Shown here piece after piece: positions 31,301-42,318 of a stretch of DNA of 64,000 nucleotides. The stretch lies in the NCBI GenBank assembly GCA_000341795.1, contig AODO01000018.1, positions 1 through 64,000 on the forward strand, written 5' to 3'. The DNA is from Rhodococcus triatomae BKS 15-14 (lineage in GTDB: Bacteria; Actinomycetota; Actinomycetes; Mycobacteriales; Mycobacteriaceae). Position 1 is the first letter of the stretch, and each line of letters starts with the position of its first letter. The position numbers and the translations under genes were made by a program. The notes beneath the pieces were generated by a model. It did no database searches, had not been told where the DNA came from, and saw only the letters and a program-made list of their open reading frames with translations.

Positions 31301-34300
31301 TCGCCTACCACTACGCGCACGTCGCCCGGCTCGACGGTCCCGTCGACGCCGACGCGCTCGCCGCCGCGGTGCGTGACGTCACCACCAGGCACGAGAGCCT
31401 GCGCACGGTGATCGAATCCACCGATGGTGACGCGTACCAGGTGATCCTGCCCGCGGGGGGCGAACTCGAGGTCGTCGACACCGACCCGGAGTCCACAGAG
31501 ACCCTCGTGGTCGAGCGGCTGACCGCGAACTTCGACCTGCGGACCGACGTGCCCCTGCGGGTGAGCCTGATCCGGGAGTCCTCCGACCGCCACGTCGTCG
31601 TGGTCGTGCTGCACCACATCGCGACGGACGAGTGGTCCGACGCGCCCCTGCTCGGCGACCTGACCCGCGCCTACCTGTCGCGGCGCGCCGGCACGGAACC
31701 CGACTGGGCGCCGTTGCCGGTGCAGTACGCGGACTATGCGTTGTGGCAGCGGGACGTGCTGGGCGAGCAGGGGATCGAGAATCAGCTCGACCACTGGCGC
31801 GGTGCCCTCGCGGGTCTGCCCGAGGAGATGCCGCTGCCGGCCACCCGGCCGCGACCGGTGTCGCCGACGTATCGGGCGGGCACCGTGCAGGCCGTCATCG
31901 GCGCCGACGTCGCCCTTCGCCTGCGGGAGGTGGCCGACGCCCATGGCGGCACCATGTTCATGGCGTTGCACGCCGTCACCGCGGCCGTGCTGTCGCGGCT
32001 CGGTGCCGGCGACGACGTCGTGGTCGGCAGCCCGGTGTCGGGCCGGTCCGACAGCGCGCTCGACGACCTCGTCGGGTTCTTCGTCGGAACCGTGGTCCTG
32101 CGCACCGACCTGTCCGGTGATCCGGCCTTCTCCGATCTCGTGGACCGCGTCCGCGAGGCGGACCTCGCGGCGATGTCCAACCAGGACGTGCCGTTCCAGC
32201 GCCTGGTCGAGGAGTTCGCTCCGGTTCGCGTCGAGGGACGCAATCCGCTGTTCCAGGTGATGGTCAGCTACCTGCAGCGTCCCGCCGTGCTGCCCGACCT
32301 CCTCGGGGTCCCCACCCGATGGGAGCAGCTGACCAACATCCGCGCGAAGTTCGACCTGAACATCACCTTCGTGGAGGCCCCGGACACCGGCGAGGTCACC
32401 GTCCTCGCCGAGTACGCCGCCGACCTCTTCGACCACGACGCCGTGGACACCGTCCTCGGTGCGCTGCTCCGGGTCGCCGCAGAGGTGGCGGTCGATCCGT
32501 CGGTCCGGCTCGGTGACCTCGCCCTCCTCGACGACGACGAGCGGTCCCGCCAGTTGGCCGTCGGCGTCGGACCCGTCGCGGACTACGAGGACGTCACGGT
32601 CGCCGAGATGCTCGCCCGCCGTGCCGCTCTCGTTCCTGACGCCCTGGCCGTGGTGGCCGGTCCCGACACCCTGACCTACGACGAACTCGACGGCCGATCG
32701 AACGCACTGGCGCGGATGCTCATCGCCGACGGTGCCGGCCCCGGCGACCTCGTCGCCGTCGCCGTGCCGCGCTCGGTGGACCAGCTCGTGGCGATCCACG
32801 CCGTCGTCAAGTCCGGCGCGGCGTACCTGCCGATCGACACCGGGTTGCCCGCGCCTCGCATCGAGTACCTGTTCGGTGACGCGCAGCCGGTCCGGGTGCT
32901 GTCCACGTCCGCGACAGCCCTGCCCGCCGTCGCGCCGCGCACCGACCTCGACGCGCCCGCCGTCCGGGAACGTCTCGCCGGGCTGTCGTCGCGGCCCGTG
33001 ACCGACGCCGACCGTCGCGCGGCACTCACCCCCACCCACCCGGTCTACGTCATCCACACCTCGGGTTCCACGGGAAACCCGAAGGGCGTCGTGGTCCCGC
33101 ACCGGGCAGTCGTGAACCGGTTGAGCTGGGTCCAGAACCGGATCCCGGTGACCGCCGAGGACCGCGTCGTGCTCAAGACACCGGCGACCTTCGACGTCTC
33201 GGTGTGGGAACTGTTCTGGCCGAACGTCAACGGCGCGGCCGTCGTGGTCGCCGGCCCCGACGACCACCGCGACCCCGACGCGGTGCTCGCACTGCTCCAG
33301 GGCGCCCGGGTGACCGTCGCGCACTTCGTGCCGTCGATGCTCGAAGAGGTCCTCGCACTGCCCGGGATCGACCTCCCGGCACTGCGCCGGGTGGTGTGCT
33401 CCGGTGAGGCGCTGCAGTTCCGGACCGCGGCCCGGTTCGCCGCCGCCGTTCCGGGTGCTGCACTCGACAACCTGTACGGACCCACCGAGGCGGCCGTCGA
33501 GGTCACCCTCGCATCCGATCTGACGGTGGATGCGGCCCAGCGTGCCGGTGCCGCCCCCATCGGCGTGCCCGGAACCAATGTCGCCCTCTACGTTCTCGAT
33601 TCGCGCCTGCGCCCGGTTCCCGCCGGAGTGTCGGGTGAGCTGTACCTCGGTGGTGTCCAGGTTGCCGACGGCTACCTCGGACGGCCGGGACTGACCGCGC
33701 AGCGTTTCGTCGCCGACCCGCACGGCGTCGCCGGGGCGCGGCTGTACCGGACGGGTGATCTCGTGCGGTGGGCCTGCGACGGGGCGCGAACGGGTCGGGC
33801 CGAGCTGGAGTTCCTCGGTCGGATCGACGACCAGGTCAAGATCCGTGGACTGCGCATCGAACTCGGTGAGGTCGAGACCGCGCTGGAGGCGTTGCCCTCG
33901 GTGGCCCGTGCCGTCGCGGCGGTGGCCCGGAACCCGGAGGGCGAACCCGTCCTGGTCGGCTACGTCGTCGCCGAGGCCGGCGCCGACCCGCAACCGGCCG
34001 CGGTGCGGTCCGCGCTCTCGGGGGTCGTTCCCGACCACCTGATCCCGGCGATCCTCATTCCGATCGACGCCGTCCCCGTCAACTTCAACGGCAAGCTGGA
34101 CCGTAAGGCACTGCCGCAGCCCGTCTTCGGCTCGTCGACGCAGTCTCGGCCTCCGCGGGACGAGTTCGAGGCACGACTGTGCGCGGCCTTCGCCGACGCG
34201 CTCGGCGTGGAATCCGTCGGCGTCGACGACGACTTCTTCGCCCTCGGCGGGCATTCGCTCACCGCGATCCGTCTCGTCAACGCGATGCGGGCGGACCTCG

Positions 34301-37300
34301 GTGTCGACGTCGCCGTCCGCGCCGTCTTCGAGGCACCGACCGTCGCCCGGCTCGCGCCGGTCGCGCGACGTTCGCGAGGTACCTCGCGTCCCGAGCTCGT
34401 TCCCGGTGAGCGCCCGGATGCGTTGCCACTGTCCTTCGCGCAGCAGCGCATGTGGGTCCTGGACCGGCTCGGTGTGGGCAGTGCGGGTGGCGCCTACAAC
34501 GTGCCGATCTCGTGGAGGGCGACCGGATCCGTCGACGTGGTCGCGCTCGCCGAGTCCGTGCGGGACCTCATGATCCGGCACGAGGCGCTGCGCACCGTGT
34601 TCCCCGAGGTGGACGGGGCGCCGCAGCAGGTGATCCTGCCCGCCGACCAGGTGGACGTGAACCTCGACCGCCGCACCGTGCGACCCGAGGACGTGGCAGC
34701 GGCCGCGATCACGGCCGCCGGGTACCGGTTCGACCTGTCGGCCGAGGCGCCCGTGCGCGTCACGGTTCTCGAGGCCGGTGACGACACCGTCGTCGTGCTG
34801 GTGATCCACCACATCGCCACCGACGAATGGTCCACCCGCGCCCTGCTGACCGACCTCCTCGGCGCGTATGCCCTGCGCCAGGCCGGTCGGGCACCGCAGT
34901 GGGAGCCGCTGCCGGTCCAGTACGCGGACTTCACCCTCTGGCAGCGGGAACTGCTCGGTGACGCATCCGATCCCGGAAGCCTCGCCGCGAGGCAGGCCGA
35001 CTTCTGGCGTGGCGCACTCGACGGACTCCCGGAGGAACTGTCGCTGCCCACCGACCGCACCCGCCCCGCCCGGTTCGGATACCGCGGCGGAGCCGTGTAC
35101 CTGGCACTGGACGCCGACGTGGTCGCCGGGTTGCGCGAGGTCGCCCGCACCAGCGGAACCAGCATGTTCATGGTGGTCCAGGCCGCGGTCGCGGTTTTGC
35201 TGCACAAGTCCGGTGCCGGCGTGGACATTCCGATCGGAACTCCGGTGTCCGGGCGCGGAGAACGTTCTCTGGAGGACCTCGTCGGGTTCTTCCTCAACAC
35301 CCTGGTGTTGCGCACCGACCTCTCCGGGGACCCCACCGTCGCCGAACTGCTGCAGCGGGTCCGGGCCACGGACCTGGCCGCGTTCGAGAACCAGGACCTG
35401 CCGTTCGAGCAGGTCGTGGACGCGGTCCTGGGCGCGGGCGCCCGGTCCCGTTCGATGCATCCGCTCTTCCAGACGATGGTGGTGTACCTGACCGAACCGA
35501 GCCCGGCCGACGGATTCGGAGGAGTGCCGGGGCTGACGCCCGAGCCGATCGCGGCGACCACGGCGAAGTTCGACCTGTCGTTCGACTTCGTCGAGTTCGC
35601 CGGCACCGACACGGTGGTCGGGATGATCGAGTACAGCTCCGACCTGTTCGACCACGCGACGGTCGAACGGCTCGCGGCCGGACTGACGACGGTCCTGCGC
35701 GGTATCGCCACCGGGGCGCCGGATCTCCGGCTGTCGGCCCTCGACGCGATTCCGGCCTCGGACCGGCTGGAGCTGACCCGGCGGTGGAACGTCAACCCGA
35801 TCGACGTCCCCGACACCACGGTCGCGGCGCTGTTCGCGGACGCGGCGCTGCGGTACCGCGACGAACCGGCCCTCGTCGCCGGCCCCGTGGAGTGGACGTT
35901 CGGCGAACTCGCCGAGCGCGTCACCCGGCTGGCCCGGCTGCTGATCGAGGAGGGCGTCGGTCCGGAAGTTCCGGTGGCGCTGATGCTTCCGCGGACCGCG
36001 GACGCGATCACCGCGATCCTCGCCGTACTGACGGCAGGCGGCGCCTACATCGCCTGCGATCCGCAGGCACCCGCGGCGCGAACGGCCGCGGTGCTGGAGA
36101 CGACGGCGCCTGACGTGGTCGTGACCACCCGCGCGCTGGCGGACCTGCTCCCCTCGGGCACCGGCAGGGTCGTGGCGCTCGACGACCCGGCGATCACGAC
36201 TCGGCTCGCGGACCAGAGCACGGCCCCGGTCGGCGACCGCGACCGGACACTGCCGCTGCGTCCCGAGCATCCCGCGTACGTGGTGCACACCTCCGGATCG
36301 ACGGGTGTGCCCAAGGCCGTGGTCGCAGTCCATCGCGGCCTGGTCGCGCTCTTCCACAGCCACCGCGCGGATCTGTACCGGCCCACCCAGCAGCGCTCCG
36401 GCAAGGCCCGCCTCCGGGTGGGGCACGCCTGGTCGTTCGCCTTCGACGCGTCCTGGCAGCCGCAGTTGTGGCTGCTCGACGGCCACACCCTGTGCCTGGT
36501 CGACGAGGAGGTCCAACGCGATCCGCGAAAGATGGTGCTGCAGGCGCAGACTCAGGACTGGGACTTCGTCGAGGTCACGCCGTCGCACCTGGTGCAACTG
36601 ATCGACGCCGGCCTCCTCGACGGCGATCGGGTGCCCGCATCGCTCGGGTTCGGCGGCGAGGCGGTGGCGCCACCGCTGTGGCAGCGCCTGCGGGAGCTGC
36701 CCGGAACGGACTCGTACAACCTGTACGGGCCGAGCGAGAGCACCGTCGACGCGCTCGTGGCACGCACCTCCGACAGCGAGGTGCCCGTCGCCGGCCGTCC
36801 GGTCGGCAACACCCGCGCATTCGTCCTCGACGAGTGGATGCGCCCCACTCCGGTCGGCGTCGACGGCGAGCTGTATCTGGCCGGTGACGGACTCGCGCGC
36901 GGGTACGGTGGCGAATCCGGCCGGACCGCAGAACGTTTCGTCGCCGATCCGTTCGGTGCCCCCGGCGCCCGGATGTACCGCACCGGTGACCGGGCCCGGT
37001 GGAACCGGGACGGCCGGATCCAGTACCGCGGTCGCTCCGACGACCAGGTGAAGGTGCGCGGACACCGCATCGAACCTGCCGAGGTCGCGGCGGCACTGCT
37101 GGCCGACGCCGAGGTCGCCGACGCCACCGTGCAGGCACGAGACGACGCGGGCGCGCAGTCGGGCAGCGACACCGGGTCGGTCCACCTGGTGGCGTACGTC
37201 GTGCCGGCCGGCGACACCGTCGACGGGGACGCGCTGCGGCGACGCCTGCGGACGGTGCTGCCCGACTACATGGTGCCGACCGCGGTCGTCGCGCTGGACG

Positions 37301-37614
37301 CGCTGCCGACGCTGCCGAACGGAAAGCTCGACCGTGGCGCCCTGCCCCGACCTCGGATCCGGGCGGCCGGGTACCGGGCACCGACGACCGCGACGGAGGT
37401 CCTGCTGTGCGGCGCCGTCGCCGATCGGTTCGGCCTGAGCCGGGTGGGCGTCGACGACGACCTGTTCGAACTCGGCTGCGACAGCATCGGAGTGATGGCG
37501 CTGCTGAGCCGCCTGCGCGCGTCCGGCCTCGAGATCGACGCGGCACAGGTGTTCGCGACCGGGTCGATTGGTGAACTCGCCGCCGCGGTCGACGAGACCG
37601 GGATCCGCTCGTGA
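25336..37614 (+). CDS. Siderophore NRPS 2: C-E*-C*-A(hOrn)-T-C-A(Ser)-T-C-A(basic?)-T
   Basis: A 4092-aa NRPS. The first C (1-430, HHIVND at 141) is EntF-starter-like. Next is a degenerate epimerase-like domain (450-860) whose HHxxxD reads PAGLVD at 572-577. The next C domain (880-1330) has EFILWD at 1030-1035 and so lacks both histidines. A1 (Asp1549) reads D-M-E-N-L-G-L-I-N-K, the N5-hydroxyornithine code I remember from coelichelin synthetase. T1 Ser1906. C His2093. A2 (Asp2620) reads D-V-W-H-V-S-L-V-E-K, serine-like. T2 Ser2974. C His3158. A3 (Asp3704) reads D-A-Q-E-G-G-L-V-D-K, unresolved; Glu suggests a basic side chain. The last T has LGCDSI (Ser4050) and no thioesterase or reductase follows. 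Start GTG 25336; GTG 25351 is an alternative. Confidence 0.93.
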   Translation: MECREVQLAFPVTAAQRSIYFGHQLDPVGHLYNTGMYTETLGELDMDRIVSACTSVLDQAETLHVNFDIGADGELVQTLRVDRDHEIPVLDFRGEPDPEAASLAWMRERMSVRVDLASDLLFTFAIHRVGDDKTRIYQQYHHIVNDGYGFALVLNKVMRAYADGAAPDMTEEWSLARFVDADLEYTGGDQIVADREHWLAELADLPAVPRLIPVDHPPAPGVTHTTVTIDAEQRVRLEAYGKDHGLRLPMIVIGLLSAYVARATDTSDMVLALPTTARGTRELRTTPGMVASVLPMRFEVGPDARIADVAGAADKKMWALLKHGRFRGEAIGQELTARDPNWRPPAVGINVMPASTSRVQIGRESDAHMLASGPVGELEFIVLLHKASQPIEIGLRSHPGNADRCVEIADDLADFVEAFLADTDTTVWALPAATPTTPDPDRTHDQDGAGPLAVPPALAARRDAQIPVDATLRSLRMPAPEGLTHDQLVAAVDALVSHHHALRTILTAPAPILWLLAVAETVDAASSVHVLEPGAAVTDETHAAGVSPDVAAGRPLSVVWTRESNELILLAPAGLVDERSWAVVEEDFTSALRSVRRGRAVALPAVPVSLKTHAQRFTAEAAQPARLAELVTWMSVLAPGAELVTPADPAGPATGLEVTLSPSEYTDAVTTVPTLVKGEPGDVWAAATALAVSRWRGTAGTATEIVGGIPTELVIDLWRDGRADGNGARGLARDEDVDRTVGPLDWSAPARLMLGDDPLSVLRSAKERIRSAGGIGFPMLRYANVQAGPALAALPAPQVSVRAGGDHIGRRALDVCIRPDGHGGATVRFESDHGLGDAGLAALAAQWRRALTELVELVGSASGSARLTPSDLRHIELTQEEIDRVEAVAPVVVEDIWPLSPLQRGLFFQSVFDDARDIYTAQFSLDFGHRIDIARLRAAATALSDENPTVRAGFTNDGLTDPVQFIGSGLEVPFTEVDLSGLPADSQEARAQELMAADRAKPFDLTSPPLWRMLLLHLGDGVDRLVVNREFILWDGWSGALFVDQLLARYAGDTVTAPEAGFTDYLSWLADREPDAAAAAWRDAYAGFDTPTLVAGPNKGGVPVVPTRIESYIDAELTSALRERARTGGVTLNALMNAVMGLLLSAESGRTDVVFGSTVAGRPTEIVGLDRVLGMFLNTVPVRVTLDPTETVGALLRRMQDEYVERMEHEYLGLGEIQRATGHTQLFDTLFVLQNFKSATEMAAQSAKHDIVGEDSLDHTHYPLAVVVSPGAMLHVKIDYRADLVAADRAHGLHDRFVDLLGTIAHDADRLVGQVPALNVAELAAARAEWSQPLPVVEDATIAEMLIAKATQIPDEIALVFDAERVTYGELADRVEGLARHLIERGAGPETVVALGLPRTVDMVVALFAVLRAGAAYLPLELDQPDERLKVILADAGPALAVTTTAVQDRLDLDPHRSIRLDEAPDLDGSTLTELELGLFAPGTPHRLDHPAYVIYTSGSTGRPKGVVTPYRGLTNMQRNHQDEIFDPVVAGQSGRRMRVAHTVSFAFDMSWEELLWLVEGHEVHICDEDLRRDAQALVQYCDRMGIDVVNVTPTYATALISEGLLDQGTRPDGGTSHRPPLVLLGGEAVPDSVWNRLRDTDGTLGYNLYGPTEYTINTLGAGTGDSHTPTVGTPIRSTRAHILDPWLRPVVDGVAGELYIAGAGLARGYLGRVDLTADRFVANPFEPGTRMYRTGDFVRRRPGAVGEPDGIIDYLGRIDDQVKIRGYRVELHEIESVVEAHPAAASAAVVAVDDPLVPGVKRLAAYLVPAVGAGDGAVAEVLDHLRAQLPDYMVPSSLQVIDAIPMTVNGKLDAKALPAPEVRTTAGSREPATEAERVLCELFADLLGLGSVGADDDFFELGGHSMIAMRVVSRVRAEFDVQLTIRDLFDARTPAELARLLPAAASALPPIVAGPRPDRVPLSAAQERLWLLAEMGGAATGSVPGDSLAYHYAHVARLDGPVDADALAAAVRDVTTRHESLRTVIESTDGDAYQVILPAGGELEVVDTDPESTETLVVERLTANFDLRTDVPLRVSLIRESSDRHVVVVVLHHIATDEWSDAPLLGDLTRAYLSRRAGTEPDWAPLPVQYADYALWQRDVLGEQGIENQLDHWRGALAGLPEEMPLPATRPRPVSPTYRAGTVQAVIGADVALRLREVADAHGGTMFMALHAVTAAVLSRLGAGDDVVVGSPVSGRSDSALDDLVGFFVGTVVLRTDLSGDPAFSDLVDRVREADLAAMSNQDVPFQRLVEEFAPVRVEGRNPLFQVMVSYLQRPAVLPDLLGVPTRWEQLTNIRAKFDLNITFVEAPDTGEVTVLAEYAADLFDHDAVDTVLGALLRVAAEVAVDPSVRLGDLALLDDDERSRQLAVGVGPVADYEDVTVAEMLARRAALVPDALAVVAGPDTLTYDELDGRSNALARMLIADGAGPGDLVAVAVPRSVDQLVAIHAVVKSGAAYLPIDTGLPAPRIEYLFGDAQPVRVLSTSATALPAVAPRTDLDAPAVRERLAGLSSRPVTDADRRAALTPTHPVYVIHTSGSTGNPKGVVVPHRAVVNRLSWVQNRIPVTAEDRVVLKTPATFDVSVWELFWPNVNGAAVVVAGPDDHRDPDAVLALLQGARVTVAHFVPSMLEEVLALPGIDLPALRRVVCSGEALQFRTAARFAAAVPGAALDNLYGPTEAAVEVTLASDLTVDAAQRAGAAPIGVPGTNVALYVLDSRLRPVPAGVSGELYLGGVQVADGYLGRPGLTAQRFVADPHGVAGARLYRTGDLVRWACDGARTGRAELEFLGRIDDQVKIRGLRIELGEVETALEALPSVARAVAAVARNPEGEPVLVGYVVAEAGADPQPAAVRSALSGVVPDHLIPAILIPIDAVPVNFNGKLDRKALPQPVFGSSTQSRPPRDEFEARLCAAFADALGVESVGVDDDFFALGGHSLTAIRLVNAMRADLGVDVAVRAVFEAPTVARLAPVARRSRGTSRPELVPGERPDALPLSFAQQRMWVLDRLGVGSAGGAYNVPISWRATGSVDVVALAESVRDLMIRHEALRTVFPEVDGAPQQVILPADQVDVNLDRRTVRPEDVAAAAITAAGYRFDLSAEAPVRVTVLEAGDDTVVVLVIHHIATDEWSTRALLTDLLGAYALRQAGRAPQWEPLPVQYADFTLWQRELLGDASDPGSLAARQADFWRGALDGLPEELSLPTDRTRPARFGYRGGAVYLALDADVVAGLREVARTSGTSMFMVVQAAVAVLLHKSGAGVDIPIGTPVSGRGERSLEDLVGFFLNTLVLRTDLSGDPTVAELLQRVRATDLAAFENQDLPFEQVVDAVLGAGARSRSMHPLFQTMVVYLTEPSPADGFGGVPGLTPEPIAATTAKFDLSFDFVEFAGTDTVVGMIEYSSDLFDHATVERLAAGLTTVLRGIATGAPDLRLSALDAIPASDRLELTRRWNVNPIDVPDTTVAALFADAALRYRDEPALVAGPVEWTFGELAERVTRLARLLIEEGVGPEVPVALMLPRTADAITAILAVLTAGGAYIACDPQAPAARTAAVLETTAPDVVVTTRALADLLPSGTGRVVALDDPAITTRLADQSTAPVGDRDRTLPLRPEHPAYVVHTSGSTGVPKAVVAVHRGLVALFHSHRADLYRPTQQRSGKARLRVGHAWSFAFDASWQPQLWLLDGHTLCLVDEEVQRDPRKMVLQAQTQDWDFVEVTPSHLVQLIDAGLLDGDRVPASLGFGGEAVAPPLWQRLRELPGTDSYNLYGPSESTVDALVARTSDSEVPVAGRPVGNTRAFVLDEWMRPTPVGVDGELYLAGDGLARGYGGESGRTAERFVADPFGAPGARMYRTGDRARWNRDGRIQYRGRSDDQVKVRGHRIEPAEVAAALLADAEVADATVQARDDAGAQSGSDTGSVHLVAYVVPAGDTVDGDALRRRLRTVLPDYMVPTAVVALDALPTLPNGKLDRGALPRPRIRAAGYRAPTTATEVLLCGAVADRFGLSRVGVDDDLFELGCDSIGVMALLSRLRASGLEIDAAQVFATGSIGELAAAVDETGIRS

Positions 37615-37660
37615 CACGCGAGAACCGCACCACGAACCACAACCGCACGAAGGGGAACAG

Positions 37661-38716
37661 ATGAACGCTCGTTGGACCAGGCGGCTCGGTGCCGCCGTCG
37701 CCGCCACCACCGTGCTGCTCGGTGTCGCCGCGTGCGGCTCGGACTCCGACAGCACCGACACCGCGTCCGGTACCTCGGCCGTCGCCGACGCAGGCCAGTT
37801 CCCGGTGACGGTGTCCGGCAAGTTCGGCGACTCGACGATCGAGGCGGCTCCGACCCGCGCCGTCCCGCTGTCACCGCAGGACGCCGACATCCTGCTCTCG
37901 CTCGGTGTCACGCCGGTGGCCTTCCCCGTGGACGCCCAGAACCGCGCGGCGACCGGTGGCACCGGCATCTGGCCCTGGCAGCGGGACGCGCTCGGTGGCA
38001 CCGGCGCCGTGGAAACCCTCGACATGGACACGGGCGCCGACTCGATCGCCGAGAAGATCGCCGTGCTCGAGCCCGACGTCATCGTCTCCACCGGGTTCTG
38101 GGGTCTCGACCAGTCCACCTTCGACCAGCTCGATTCGCAGATCCCGGTGGTGCACTTCGACACCAAGGCCAATGGTGAGCCCTGGCAGGACTCCACGCGC
38201 AAGGTCGCGACGGCGCTCGGTATCCCGGAGAAGGCCGAGACCGTGATCTCCGCGGCCGAGCAGCGTCTCCAGGACGCGAAGGCGGCGAATCCCACCGTCG
38301 CGGGCAAGACCTACAACGCGATCATCGGTGACACCGGCGGTCAGCTGTCGGTGCTCGCCTCCGACGAGCGCGGCATCGGTCAGTTCCTGACCTCGCTCGG
38401 GCTCGTCCTCAGCCCGTACGCCACTTCGCTCCCCGTCGACGCCGACGGCCGCGGCATCCTCTCCTACGAGAACATCAGCGAGATGAACGCCGACGTCGAG
38501 TTCGTCGTCTCGCCGACCGGGGACCTGGGCTACCTGACGAAGTTCGACGCGTGGACCGCCCTGCCCGCCGTGCAGAAGGGCGCCGTCGTCTCACTCGCCC
38601 GGAACACCGGTCTGCCGAACGCGATCGGGTTCCCGTCCGCGATCTCCCTCGGCTGGGCCACGGACCAGGTGATGCCGCTCATCACCGACGCCGTCTCCAA
38701 GAGCAACGCGGGCTGA
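37661..38716 (+). CDS. Iron-siderophore ABC transporter substrate-binding lipoprotein (FecB/FepB type)
   Basis: A 351-aa lipoprotein that should capture ferric siderophore outside the membrane. It has a basic N-terminus, a hydrophobic stretch and lipobox GVAAC within the first 25 residues. The two-lobed periplasmic-binding fold follows, with ILLSLGVTPVAF, LEPDVIVSTGFWG and a C-terminal FPSAISLGWATD. The ATG at 37661 follows AAGGGGA. It starts 46 bp after NRPS 2 and is followed at 2 bp by the exporter. The cognate permease and ATPase are not in the window. Confidence 0.93.
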   Translation: MNARWTRRLGAAVAATTVLLGVAACGSDSDSTDTASGTSAVADAGQFPVTVSGKFGDSTIEAAPTRAVPLSPQDADILLSLGVTPVAFPVDAQNRAATGGTGIWPWQRDALGGTGAVETLDMDTGADSIAEKIAVLEPDVIVSTGFWGLDQSTFDQLDSQIPVVHFDTKANGEPWQDSTRKVATALGIPEKAETVISAAEQRLQDAKAANPTVAGKTYNAIIGDTGGQLSVLASDERGIGQFLTSLGLVLSPYATSLPVDADGRGILSYENISEMNADVEFVVSPTGDLGYLTKFDAWTALPAVQKGAVVSLARNTGLPNAIGFPSAISLGWATDQVMPLITDAVSKSNAG

Positions 38717-38718
38717 CC

Positions 38719-39996
38719 ATGACCGACAACGGTGTCCTCCTCGACGTGCGGCCGCTGCGCGAGAGCGCGGCGTTCCGGCGGGTCTTCATCGCCCGCACCA
38801 TCTCGATCTTCGGCATCGGACTGCTGATGGTCGGCGTGCCGATCCAGATGTACGCCCTCACCGGGTCGTCCTTCCTGGTCGGCGTGGTCGCCGCCGTGGA
38901 GGGCGCCGCGTCCATGGGCGGCATGCTGATCGGCGGTACCCTCGCCGACCGCTACGACCGCAAGAAGCTGATCCTGTTCGCGCGCACCGTGTCCGGCCTC
39001 ACCTTCGTCGGGCTCGCCGTCAACGCAATGCTCGCCGACCCGTCGTGGGTGGCGATCCTGGTGCTGTCGCTGCTCAACGGGTTGATCGGATCCATCAGCA
39101 TCGCCGCGCTGTTCGCGGTGGTGCCGACTCTCGTACCGAAGGAACAGCTGGTCGGGGTCGGTGCGCTCAACGTGCTCAGCGCCCGCGCCGGGGCGGTCGT
39201 CTCCCCGGCACTCGGCGGCGTCGTGATCGCCGCGTTCTCGGTGTCCTGGAACTACTGGGTCGCCGCGATCGGTACCGCGATCACCATCGCGCTGCTCGCC
39301 GGACTGCCGCCCCTGCCTGCGCCTGCGCACGCCGGAGACGGACGGCCCGGCGACGCGGAACACGTTCCTGCCGAGCAGGATTCCGTGCCCGCCTTCATCC
39401 TCGGGCACCGGGTGATCGGCGGCGTGATGATCGCCGGTGTGGTCGCCATGCTCGGCAGTGGACTCCTCGTCCTCGTGCCCGGCTTCGTCGACGAGCGATT
39501 CGGCAACGACTCCCGCGCCGCGGGTGTGCTGTACGCCGCGACCGCCGTCGGCGCGGTCGTCGCGACCGTCACCAGCGGCTGGCTCGGCCGGCTCACCCGG
39601 CCCGGTCTCGTGCTGTTGCTGGCGCTGGCCGCGGGTTTCGCCGCCCAGGCAGTCGTCGGCTTCGCGGGTGCGCTGGTCGTCGCGGCGCTCCTGCTGGTAC
39701 TCGCGGGCGCGATCACCTCCGTCCAGGAGGTCCTGCGCTACTCGCTGATCCAGACCCACACGCCCGAGCACATGCTGGGCCGGGTGAACGGGTTGTGGGC
39801 GGCACAGGAGGTCGCGGGAGTGTCCGTCGGCGCCCTGGTCGCCGGCGCGGTCGGCGGACTCGTCGCGCCGTCGACGGCGATCGTCGCCTACAGCGCGGCG
39901 CTGTGCGGGGTGGCACTCGTCCTGCTCGCCGGTCTCGGAACGCTTCGCCGTGTGGTCACCACAACCGTCACCGAGGACTCGTCCGTGGCGGCCTGA
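38719..39996 (+). CDS. MFS siderophore exporter (EntS type)
   Basis: A 425-aa integral membrane protein with about 12 hydrophobic segments. It has the MFS loop motif GGTLADRYDRKK between TM2 and TM3, and an EntS-like second half, TPEHMLGRVNGLWAAQE. EntS exports enterobactin, and here it probably exports the NRPS product. The ATG at 38719 lies two bases after the lipoprotein stop, which suggests translational coupling. The aryl carrier gene follows within 50 bp. Confidence 0.92.
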   Translation: MTDNGVLLDVRPLRESAAFRRVFIARTISIFGIGLLMVGVPIQMYALTGSSFLVGVVAAVEGAASMGGMLIGGTLADRYDRKKLILFARTVSGLTFVGLAVNAMLADPSWVAILVLSLLNGLIGSISIAALFAVVPTLVPKEQLVGVGALNVLSARAGAVVSPALGGVVIAAFSVSWNYWVAAIGTAITIALLAGLPPLPAPAHAGDGRPGDAEHVPAEQDSVPAFILGHRVIGGVMIAGVVAMLGSGLLVLVPGFVDERFGNDSRAAGVLYAATAVGAVVATVTSGWLGRLTRPGLVLLLALAAGFAAQAVVGFAGALVVAALLLVLAGAITSVQEVLRYSLIQTHTPEHMLGRVNGLWAAQEVAGVSVGALVAGAVGGLVAPSTAIVAYSAALCGVALVLLAGLGTLRRVVTTTVTEDSSVAA

Positions 39997-40046
39997 CCAT
40001 GCCGCACCGGGCAACGCACCCCTTCTCCATCTCGAAAGGCACCGTC

Positions 40047-40277
40047 ATGAGCTCGACCCTCACCCGCGACCGGATGCGCACCGACCTGGCCGCCATGCTG
40101 GAACTTCCCACCGACGAACTCACCGACGAGTCGAGCCTCCTCGACCTCGGGCTCGACTCGGTGCGGCTGATGTCGCTCGTCGAACGCTGGCGCTCCGAGG
40201 GCGCCGTCGTCGACTTCGTCGACCTCGCGTCCGACCCTCGGCTCGGAGCCTGGTTCGAGGTCCTCGATGCGAACTGA
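40047..40277 (+). CDS. Free-standing aryl carrier protein (EntB C-terminal domain-like)
   Basis: A 76-aa acyl carrier protein. DLGLDSVRLMSLVERW carries the phosphopantetheine serine, and VVDFVDLASDPRLGAWFEVL closely parallels the end of the EntB aryl carrier domain. It should receive DHB from the DhbE-type ligase and present it to the starter C domains. This supplies the domain missing from the 220-aa isochorismatase. The ATG at 40047 follows AAAGG; an in-frame ATG at 39999 would add 16 residues. It is the last gene of the exporter cluster. Confidence 0.93.
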   Translation: MSSTLTRDRMRTDLAAMLELPTDELTDESSLLDLGLDSVRLMSLVERWRSEGAVVDFVDLASDPRLGAWFEVLDAN

Positions 40278-40342
40278 GCGCCGGGTGACACGGCCGCGAA
40301 CCGAGCTCTGCCGGTGACACGGTTGCTCGCCGAGTCCCGCCG

Positions 40343-41338
40343 ATGACATCGCGTGACAACAGGGCCCGTCGCGCGGTCCACTGGTGCGCCGTCGCCGCGG
40401 TCGCCGTCGCCGCGTTCGCCGCGGTGGCCCACATCGTCGGGCCCGAGAGCAACAAACTGATCATCCTGTCGTCGTTCGTGCCCCTGCTCCTGGTGATCGG
40501 GATCGCGGGGTTGGTCGCGCTGGCGGCGGTCCGAGCCTGGCGGACTCTCGCGGTCGGTGTCGTCGTGGTCCTGGCCGGGGTGTCGATGCAGGTACCGCTG
40601 TACGTCCGCGACGTCCCCCGGACCGCGTCGGGGGACGGGTCGATTCGGCTGTTGCAGGCCAACATCCGGTTGGGTGAGGCCGACCCGGAGGCTCTCGTCG
40701 ATCTCGTGCGGTCCCGGTCGGTCGATGTGCTGACCGTCGAGGAACTCACCGACTCCGCGGTGGAGGACCTCCGGGCTGCGGGCCTGCAGGACCTGCTGCC
40801 GGTGACGTATCTGGTCCCCAAACGATCCGGCGGCGGGGGTACCGGCATCTACAGTCGTTTCCCGCTCGGGGAGGCCGAACTCCTCGGGAACTTCTCGATG
40901 TCGAATCTCGTCACGAAACTGGATCTGGGCGACGGACGCACCGTCACGCTCGCCGCCGTCCACCCGATGCCGCCGTACCCGTCGCCGTCCTGGATGTGGG
41001 CCACCGAGATGGAGAAGCTGCGAACCCTGTTGCACGAGCGGGCTTCGGACGGCGATCCCGTCGTCGTCAGTGGCGACTTCAACTCCACCTACTCACACAG
41101 TCGATACCGCGACATCCTCACCGACGGGTTCACCGACGCGGGTGAACAGGCGGGGGCGGGACTCGTCCCGACCTATCCGGCGGACCGGTGGTACCCACCG
41201 GTGATCGCGATCGACCGGATCGTCCTCAAGGACGCCGTGGTGGGGGAGTACGAGCGGGTGGAGCTCCCCGGCTCCGATCACTACGGCATCTTTGCCACCG
41301 TCACACCGGACTTCACGTCGGCGGAGGTCGCCCGGTGA
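40343..41338 (+). CDS. Membrane-anchored endonuclease/exonuclease/phosphatase-family protein
   Basis: A 331-aa protein with two to three N-terminal transmembrane segments (about residues 12-85), then an EEP catalytic domain. Motifs are LLQANIRLGEA (Asn), VLTVEELT (Glu), VVSGDFNST (Asp-Asn), AIDRIV and GSDHYGIF (Asp-His). Members cleave phosphodiesters or phospholipids; the substrate here is unknown. It overlaps the next glycosyltransferase by four bases (GTGA), so the three genes 40343-43211 form an operon. No iron box was seen in front. Confidence 0.85.
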   Translation: MTSRDNRARRAVHWCAVAAVAVAAFAAVAHIVGPESNKLIILSSFVPLLLVIGIAGLVALAAVRAWRTLAVGVVVVLAGVSMQVPLYVRDVPRTASGDGSIRLLQANIRLGEADPEALVDLVRSRSVDVLTVEELTDSAVEDLRAAGLQDLLPVTYLVPKRSGGGGTGIYSRFPLGEAELLGNFSMSNLVTKLDLGDGRTVTLAAVHPMPPYPSPSWMWATEMEKLRTLLHERASDGDPVVVSGDFNSTYSHSRYRDILTDGFTDAGEQAGAGLVPTYPADRWYPPVIAIDRIVLKDAVVGEYERVELPGSDHYGIFATVTPDFTSAEVAR

Positions 41339-42318
41339 ACCGCGTGAGTGTGGTGGTTCCGGTGTACCGCTGCCTTCCGTACGTCGAGGGCTGTCTGCGC
41401 TCGGTACTCGCGCAGACACGTCCGGTGGACGAGATCGTCCTCGTCGACGACCGTGGCGGCGACGAGTCGATGGCCGTGGCCGAGAACTTCCTGCGCGGCC
41501 GTCACGCGGAGTTCCGCACCGTCACGCACGAGCGCAATCTCGGTTTGGGCCGTGCCCGCAATTCGGGGCTCGAGGTCGCCACCGGCGAGCTGATCTGGTT
41601 CCTCGACAGCGACGACGAGGCCGACCCACGCTTCGTCGAGCGCCTGACCGGGGCGCTCGACGCCGCAGCGGCGGACTTCGCATGCACCCGAACCCAGCGC
41701 GTCGACGACGCCGGTCGTGTCCTGCAGATCGACGAGGCGTCCTACGCGTCGTCGGTGGTGTCGGGTATCGAGTTCGCGCACCTGTTGGTCACCGGGCGGG
41801 CCAAGGCGTACGCGTGCACGAAGCTCTTCCGGCGCGAGCTGCTGGGAGACAGACCGTGGGACGAGGACCAGGGCTACGAGGACATGGCACCGTCCATGCG
41901 GATGTCCCTGGCGTCCACCCGGGTCGCGCTCGTCGACGAGCCGCTGTACCGGTACCTCTACCGCGAGGGTTCCATCAGTACGTCGCTCAACCGCCGAACC
42001 TTCGACCTGTTCACGGTCGGGCGCGACGTTCGGGCGGCCGTGACCGGGGCCGGTCTCGGCGACCGCTGGGCGGCCGAGATGCTCGGATTCCGCTACCGGG
42101 AGGTGCTCCGGTCCGTCGCGCACGTCGCCATGCGCGCCGACCACGCCGCCACGTCCCGCCCGCAGTTGTACGACGAGGCGATCGCCCGCGTCCGGGACGA
42201 GGTGTCCGTGCGCGACGTGATCCCACTGATGCGTACCGGGCACCGCCGCGAGGCAGTCTTCGCCGCGATTCTCGGCGTCTCGCCAGGCCTCTACTCGACG
42301 ATCCTGAGGTACCGATGA
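41335..42318 (+). CDS. Family 2 glycosyltransferase
   Basis: A 327-aa GT-A-fold enzyme with SVVVPVYRCLPYVEGCLRSV at the N-terminus, EIVLVDDRGGDES and WFLDSDDEADP (DxD) for nucleotide-sugar and metal binding. YEDMAPSMRM in the second half supplies the likely catalytic acids. The GTG at 41335 overlaps the previous stop, and the stop overlaps the next ATG, so translation of the three genes is coupled. Donor and acceptor cannot be told. It probably builds a cell-surface glycan with its neighbours. Confidence 0.88.
   Translation: MNRVSVVVPVYRCLPYVEGCLRSVLAQTRPVDEIVLVDDRGGDESMAVAENFLRGRHAEFRTVTHERNLGLGRARNSGLEVATGELIWFLDSDDEADPRFVERLTGALDAAAADFACTRTQRVDDAGRVLQIDEASYASSVVSGIEFAHLLVTGRAKAYACTKLFRRELLGDRPWDEDQGYEDMAPSMRMSLASTRVALVDEPLYRYLYREGSISTSLNRRTFDLFTVGRDVRAAVTGAGLGDRWAAEMLGFRYREVLRSVAHVAMRADHAATSRPQLYDEAIARVRDEVSVRDVIPLMRTGHRREAVFAAILGVSPGLYSTILRYR

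Noticed and set aside
28777-38307. A 3176-aa open frame antisense to NRPS 2, and a 2303-aa one antisense to NRPS 1 (17741-24652)
   Set aside because: Long antisense frames are expected in very GC-rich genes. The translations are low-complexity, rich in Arg, Gly, Val and His, with no recognisable domain, while the sense strand has complete NRPS modules.
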